38,025 nt of DNA. Source: Candidatus Zhuqueibacterota bacterium (lineage in GTDB: Bacteria; Zhuqueibacterota; Zhuqueibacteria; Residuimicrobiales; JAFGEC01). This document shows, piece after piece, positions 33,838-38,025 of the stretch. A program made the position numbers and the translations under genes. The notes below the pieces were generated by a model. That model saw nothing but the letters and a program-made list of their open reading frames with translations. It was not told the origin of the DNA and did not search any database. Where the stretch lies: assembly GCA_016931775.1 (NCBI GenBank), contig JAFGEC010000070.1:1-38025 (forward strand), written 5' to 3'. Numbering within the stretch: the stretch's first letter is position 1; each line of letters starts with the position of its first letter.

Positions 33838-34677
33838 TTAAGTTTTTCGTGCCACAACGGCCATTTCATCGCCTCCCGGATCATATTCACTTCCTGCAAC
33901 ATCTGCAAATACGTCCGAAACGATAAAACCGGAATTTTCAATTTCAGCTGTAATAGTTTCCCTGCTGAAATATTGCAGCCAGTTGTAAACGGTCCGATCC
34001 CGGTGTTTTTCGAAAATCGTGTATTTATCCAGTATAACTTTTTCATCATCATATTTAAACGTATTTAAGAACCCGTAATATTTTCCCGGTGCCCAAAAAC
34101 CGTTTAACAAGTTGGGTTCAAATACCGTTTGTTCCGAACGCTTTTTAAAAGCATTAATGGTATAAACATCCAATAACACCGAACCGTCCGGTTTTAAAAG
34201 TCGATAAAACTGGGACAGTATTTTTTCCCTCTGCTCGGGACTCAAAGCGCAATAATCACACATAATCATCGTAATGAGGTCAAATTTTTTATCCGTATGG
34301 AACGAGAGATAATTCTCGTTGATATAATCGATATCCAGGTGATTTTTCCGGGCACTCTCCCGTGCATACTCGATTGAATTTTTGGAAAAGTCAATCCCGG
34401 TCACCCTGGCTCCCATTTGCGCAAAACGGATTGTGTACAGACCCGGTCCACAACCAAAATCTGCAATGATCGTGTTTTTTTCGATATGAAAAAAGGATTT
34501 TATCCATTCCGCCGATCTGTTGATAAATTTGATATTTCGGGAGGATACATCAACCGCTTCATTTAAATGGAATTTGAGCATTTGTTTGGATGTATGTTCG
34601 TCCGTCCACAACTCTTTTGCCGTATAAAACTCAAAAGGTTTCGGCCGGTGATTTGTTTTTTCCAGTTCCTCGTACAT
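33838..34677 (-). CDS. Class I SAM-dependent methyltransferase
   Basis: A protein of about 279 aa with the SAM-binding fold. Motif I is IADFGCGPGLYTIRFAQMGARVTGIDFS (residues about 71-98). Next come an acidic end of strand 2, YINENYLSF, then the catalytic-loop equivalent KFDLITMIMCDYCALSPEQREKILSQFYRLLKPDGSVLLDVYT. A C-terminal part with several aromatic residues (YNWLQYFSRETITAEIENSGFIVSDVF) ends DPGGDEMAVVARK. ATG at 34677 is preferred; GTG at 34716 would add 13 residues and has no better ribosome site. The methyl acceptor is unknown and no operon partner hints at it. It lies 153 bases after the SUKH gene and 167 bases before the TonB receptor start. Confidence 0.85.
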   Translation of the reverse strand: MYEELEKTNHRPKPFEFYTAKELWTDEHTSKQMLKFHLNEAVDVSSRNIKFINRSAEWIKSFFHIEKNTIIADFGCGPGLYTIRFAQMGARVTGIDFSKNSIEYARESARKNHLDIDYINENYLSFHTDKKFDLITMIMCDYCALSPEQREKILSQFYRLLKPDGSVLLDVYTINAFKKRSEQTVFEPNLLNGFWAPGKYYGFLNTFKYDDEKVILDKYTIFEKHRDRTVYNWLQYFSRETITAEIENSGFIVSDVFADVAGSEYDPGGDEMAVVARKT

Positions 34678-34830
34678 TGTCTTTTTTGGTTTGAGATTTG
34701 TAATGCCTAAAATCACATGATTTCCGGCCGCCGTTTAAAATGAGCAACCCACTCAAACTTTGCGCCGGACTTTTAGTTTACGCAATTTGACGACAGCAGT
34801 AATCATCTGCATCTTTTTAATAGCTGTAAA

Positions 34831-36009
34831 TTATATTCGAGCCTTCATTTTTTCCAGTATATATGTTGCTTGGTCTCTAATTTTTTGATCATTATGGCGG
34901 ATAAAAGGTTTCACAAGCCCGGACAAATCTGTTCGGCATTCTGCGGTCAGATATGTAGCAAACCGAAAAAGTTTGTCGTCGATGTTTTTTGCTGAGAGAA
35001 TCTGCGTTATTTCAGGGATCCAGTCCTCTGAAAATTTTTTCGCATACCAGAATACGTATTGCAAAACCTGTAAAGAGGATTTTCGAAAAGTTTGACGGAG
35101 AAACGGTTTGGCTCGTGTATAATCGGTTTTAGTTAAGATTTGCAGAGCCATCAGACTCAACCGGTTATCGGGATTCAAATATTCACGCTCGATGATATCC
35201 ACTGTTTCAGGAGAGAGCTTTGCTTTATAGAGAAAACCGTTCAGACATTCATATTTGTAGGATACATCCGAAACATTTTTATATTTGCTGATGAGTTCCT
35301 GGTCCGTTCCTCCCATTGCGTACCCAAACCAGGCCGGATTTTCTATTAATAAATCTCCTGAAATAATTTCATCAAGCCACCTTTCATACCAATCCAGAAA
35401 ATTTTTCTCATAGGTAAACCGGGGTTTTTGGCGAGACAAATCAAGGTTGACGACCTTCCCTTTGTGGGGGCCGTTAAGGAGAAGGCCATGCGCATAGGTA
35501 CATCCTTGAGAGCCGATAGGCAAAATTCCGGCATAGAAATTGTCCATTTTTTGTCCGAACTCTATATCAGATAGATTTTCGTCCGTTTCAATTGGTCGGC
35601 ATGACTTTGCCCAATAGGCCTCCGTCATTGTGGGAAAGATTACGACAGATTGGCGCAAATGGTCTTTGGGGTACTCAGTGAACTCGTCAACATTTTCTCC
35701 GAACGGATAGATTCCATAAAACGGGCCGGCAGCTGAATTCTGATACGAACAGCCGCCATTGCCAATTTCAGTCAAAAACGCGATGTAGCAATCGGGTAAG
35801 GAAACATGATAATCTTTTTCAAAGGTATCAATATGTTGGTTCTGAATTGGCTCTTTGATCAAATATTTGTGAGACTTTGCCCCAAAAACCTCGAGGTGCT
35901 TGTCTGTTTTTTGGGCAATTTTCAGTTTTTTCTTTATTCTTTGAATTTGTGGTTTATAGTTCATAAGCTTTATACTGTTTACGACGTTCCTGCCTCCTGC
36001 AGAAACCAT
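34831..36009 (-). CDS. SMI1/KNR4 (SUKH-1) protein with C-terminal HEAT-like repeats
   Basis: A protein of up to 392 aa. The SUKH/SMI1 domain (about residues 60-235) is marked by YHVSLPDCYIAFLTEIGNGG near the start, FYGIYPFG, LPIGSQGCTYAHGLLLNGPHKGKVVNLDL and a terminal FLDWYERWLDEI, as in immunity proteins of toxin systems. The rest (about 255-392) has helical HEAT-type units (NRLSLMALQILTKTDYTRAKPFLRQTF; DDKLFRFATYLTAECRTDLSGLVKPFIRHNDQKIRDQATYIL). The N-terminus is uncertain: ATG at 36009 or ATG at 35964; an AGGAGG at about 35996-36001 (minus strand) does not place a start clearly. SUKH proteins are commonly immunity or regulatory proteins, but no toxin gene neighbours this one, so the role is open. 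Confidence 0.8.
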   Translation of the reverse strand: MVSAGGRNVVNSIKLMNYKPQIQRIKKKLKIAQKTDKHLEVFGAKSHKYLIKEPIQNQHIDTFEKDYHVSLPDCYIAFLTEIGNGGCSYQNSAAGPFYGIYPFGENVDEFTEYPKDHLRQSVVIFPTMTEAYWAKSCRPIETDENLSDIEFGQKMDNFYAGILPIGSQGCTYAHGLLLNGPHKGKVVNLDLSRQKPRFTYEKNFLDWYERWLDEIISGDLLIENPAWFGYAMGGTDQELISKYKNVSDVSYKYECLNGFLYKAKLSPETVDIIEREYLNPDNRLSLMALQILTKTDYTRAKPFLRQTFRKSSLQVLQYVFWYAKKFSEDWIPEITQILSAKNIDDKLFRFATYLTAECRTDLSGLVKPFIRHNDQKIRDQATYILEKMKARI

Positions 36010-36041
36010 ACCGTTCTGCTAAATGGACAGATCAGTTTTTG

Positions 36042-37592
36042 TTACGCCGCAAAATCCGTTTGCGATACATTATTCCATTCAATTCCGATTTTCGGGCAGG
36101 CATACGCCAGTTCCTGCGAATAATCACTGACTGCCATCATCCAGTGAAAACCGCGGTGGTCACGCAAGAGTTTTTTCCAGTCCCCGTCGATACTGACGTC
36201 GAACTGAGACCGGCAGATATCGTAGAACGGATTTTCTTTTACTGCACCGGTAAATCCGACCCAAACTTTTTGGCCGCCGTCCGGACACACCATGGTGAAC
36301 CGCGTGCCGATGGGCAGCTCGACCTTGGGAGTGGCGCCGTAATCGGATTCAAAGTGCGTCAAAAGTTTGGCCCGGGCATAACTTTTACCGTCCAAACGCC
36401 GGGGAGCCGTACAGTGCGCCACTGTGACTATGCCGTGGTGCGGAAAGGTCGGATCGTTGAGAAATACCGGTTTACCGGAAATGTAATGCAACAGAATTCC
36501 CGACGGAATGACGTTAAAGTCCGATTCACAAAAAGCCAGATAGCCCTCGTCGTTTAACAGGCTGAGGGGCAGGCAGGCCGTTGTCTCGGCGATTGGCATC
36601 ACGGTTCCCATACACGCCTGAATGGTGAATGCCGCAGCGCCGATTTCAGTCAAATACTCTTTAAAAATATCGTACAATAAAAATCCATTGGTCACAAATT
36701 GTTCTTTTGTGTGCAATGTCGTTTCCGGCAGATTCAGGTAGCGCTGCGTCCATTGCCGGATGAGTTTCATCCGGGCGTTGTCCGCGCGGGCACTTTTAAT
36801 ACGTTTTTCCAAATCGGAATATTCAACAGGCACGATATCGAGCTTAAATTTATCCCTTGAAATATCCGGTGCCTTCGGATAACACCATCCGGACGCGCCG
36901 CCGAGAGCTATAATTTTTCGTCCGATGAAATTAAAAACGCCGTAAAGACTGCGCAGCTTGACCAGCATTTCATCATAATCATCCACAATGACGTCATCAA
37001 CGGTCATGCCGGAAGGATAGCGGAATTCATCCAGATCCTGGGAATCATTTCCCTGGCGCAGAAAACGGTTGTGTACGATTTCATACCAGAGATAAATCGG
37101 GCCTGATTTATGGCGCAAAAATAAAAGATTGTTACGATCCGCTGAAAAGCATGATTCCAGGACATTTGTCCAGCCCGACGCCGCATAGACGATGGGTACG
37201 TCGTAATCCTGGGTGTCACGGATTTTTTTTGCATCTTCCTCGGTCCGGACTTGAACGAGCGGCTTGACGGTCAATTCAAAATCCGCCTTGTCTTTCATGA
37301 TTTCCAGTTCTTTTGAAATGCGTTTGACTTCCTCGGCTACATTTTCCTCTGTGTGCAAACCGCCCCACGGGCGCCAGGATGTCTGCTCGCGGCGTGTTGA
37401 AATGCTGTAAAGTAAAATCGGCTGGATTCTAAGCGGGGTTCCCGTACGGATCATGGATTTGTCCGGATTCCAGCTTGATGTGGATGTGGCTTGAACTGCC
37501 GCACCAAGCGTCGTAGCTCCTACGACACTCAATGCCGATACCCCCATAAACCGGCGCCGGTTGAGTTGTGAAGAATAACATGAACAGCACAT
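36042..37592 (-). CDS. Tat-exported protein related to L-fucose isomerase C-terminal domain
   Basis: A 516-aa protein. Its N-terminus carries a twin-arginine signal: NRRRFMGVSALSVVGATTLGAAVQA, preceded by a cysteine-rich lead-in (MCCSCYSS). The body has a Rossmann-like first part (YDVPIVYAASGWTNVLESCF; KIIALGGASGWC). The C-terminal part resembles sugar isomerases of the L-fucose/L-arabinose type (GTVMPIAETTACLPLSLLNDEGYLAFCESDFN; LLTHFESDYGATPKVELPIGT; DHRGFHWMMAVSDYSQELAYACPKIGIE). ATG at 37592 is chosen because GGAGG lies five bases upstream; ATG at 37604 would overlap that site. Isomerases are normally cytoplasmic, so Tat export is odd and the protein may bind or modify sugars in the periplasm. 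The family link is by motif recall only. Confidence 0.65.
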   Translation of the reverse strand: MCCSCYSSQLNRRRFMGVSALSVVGATTLGAAVQATSTSSWNPDKSMIRTGTPLRIQPILLYSISTRREQTSWRPWGGLHTEENVAEEVKRISKELEIMKDKADFELTVKPLVQVRTEEDAKKIRDTQDYDVPIVYAASGWTNVLESCFSADRNNLLFLRHKSGPIYLWYEIVHNRFLRQGNDSQDLDEFRYPSGMTVDDVIVDDYDEMLVKLRSLYGVFNFIGRKIIALGGASGWCYPKAPDISRDKFKLDIVPVEYSDLEKRIKSARADNARMKLIRQWTQRYLNLPETTLHTKEQFVTNGFLLYDIFKEYLTEIGAAAFTIQACMGTVMPIAETTACLPLSLLNDEGYLAFCESDFNVIPSGILLHYISGKPVFLNDPTFPHHGIVTVAHCTAPRRLDGKSYARAKLLTHFESDYGATPKVELPIGTRFTMVCPDGGQKVWVGFTGAVKENPFYDICRSQFDVSIDGDWKKLLRDHRGFHWMMAVSDYSQELAYACPKIGIEWNNVSQTDFAA

Positions 37593-37597
37593 AACGG

Positions 37598-37602
37598 CCT
37601 CC
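37598..37602 (-). promoter_or_regulatory. Shine-Dalgarno site deciding the Tat-protein start
   Basis: GGAGG on the minus strand, five bases before ATG at 37592; it overlaps the alternative ATG at 37604, ruling that start less likely. Confidence 0.65.
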
Positions 37603-37777
37603 ATCTAATTATTTGCAAGGCACCTATAAGAATTATCAGAAAACAGCCGAATCAGGATTACACTCAATAATACCGGATTGAACGGACGTTGTCTTTTCAC
37701 ATTTCCATGCTGCAGGTTCGCTGTTTTATGAATAAAATAAATAAAAATGTCTAACAAGTCAAGATGAATGAATAACA

Positions 37778-38025
37778 GGGTATCCCCCAAAATTTTATTT
37801 ATAGTGAAAAACATACCGATACAATCAAATAGGCTTCTGTACTTTATGTATTTCTTTTTGACCTCGCGCAGAGCCGCAGAGATTTTTTAGCCGGGCAATT
37901 TGGATTAAAGCATTGACTTTTATTATTTTGTTTTTTAGAGAATTACAATAAATGAAATATTTAACAAAACTCTTGGCTTAAGCCTTATCTCTCTTCTATG
38001 TGCCTTCTGCGGCTCCGCGGCTCTG
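37778..38025 (-). repeat. Right copy of the dispersed repeat, inverted relative to the left copy
   Basis: The reverse complement matches 44-290 at about 85-90% by eye: CAGAGCCGCGGAGCCGCAGA, the ATAGAAGAGAGATAAGGCTTA block, CTCTGCGGCTCTGCGCGAGG, the GATTGTATCGGTATG block and GGGGGATACCC. It runs to the last base and so is probably truncated by the window edge. The preceding gene-free stretch (37605-37777) has no supported gene. Confidence 0.88.

Noticed and set aside
37605-37814. Open frame of 69 codons at the right edge (minus)
   Set aside because: It runs partly inside the dispersed repeat, has no family pattern and no ribosome site, so it is not called a gene.

Overview
The window looks like chromosomal sequence from a diderm bacterium of the FCB group, most like the Calditrichota/KSB1/Ignavibacteria side of it. 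This is an inference from four things: an LptD-type outer-membrane assembly protein, a carboxypeptidase-regulatory-domain TonB receptor, two large secreted proteins ending in the NYPNPFN-type C-terminal sorting domain usual in those phyla, and frequent TTG/GTG starts placed behind good Shine-Dalgarno sites (unlike most Bacteroidota). No rRNA, tRNA, CRISPR array, phage gene or intact transposase was seen.

Layout. (1) Positions 41-290 and 37778-38025 hold inverted, roughly 85-90% identical copies (judged by eye) of one dispersed repeat, so both window edges lie in the same repeat family. (2) 385-2062, plus strand: a PduL-type phosphotransacylase, an O6-alkylguanine-DNA alkyltransferase and an SSB paralogue. 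(3) 2067-6163, minus strand: rarA then lptD. (4) 6406-12770, plus strand: an operator, a TetR regulator and a complete tripartite RND efflux system (TolC, adaptor, pump), closed by a strong terminator; then pepD with its own terminator. (5) 14343-22667, minus strand: two giant secreted proteins, a duplicated parallel beta-helix protein and a DUF5060/TIM-barrel glycosidase-like protein fused to FG-GAP and ASPIC/UnbV domains. (6) 22831-27312, minus strand: a sulfur-assimilation operon, Rrf2 regulator-metY-metX-metW-cysK, preceded by a near-perfect 29-bp palindromic operator. (7) 27360-28878: a decayed, repeat-rich zone with several palindromic repeats and two truncated pseudogenes, an esterase head abutting a metallo-beta-lactamase-fold tail, which looks like a deletion scar. 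(8) 28879-33670, minus strand: an operon running TonB receptor-TPR protein-LytS-type kinase-LytTR regulator. (9) 33838-37592, minus strand: a methyltransferase, a SUKH/HEAT protein and a Tat-exported protein related to L-fucose isomerases.

Working together. The sulfur operon has the enzymes for direct sulfhydrylation of O-acetylhomoserine to homocysteine and for cysteine synthesis, probably under its own Rrf2 repressor. The efflux operon is a standard TetR-repressed export unit. The most original arrangement is the TonB receptor-TPR-LytS/LytTR operon, which physically couples an outer-membrane importer to a two-component system. All starts, operators and functions are read from sequence alone; no database search was run.
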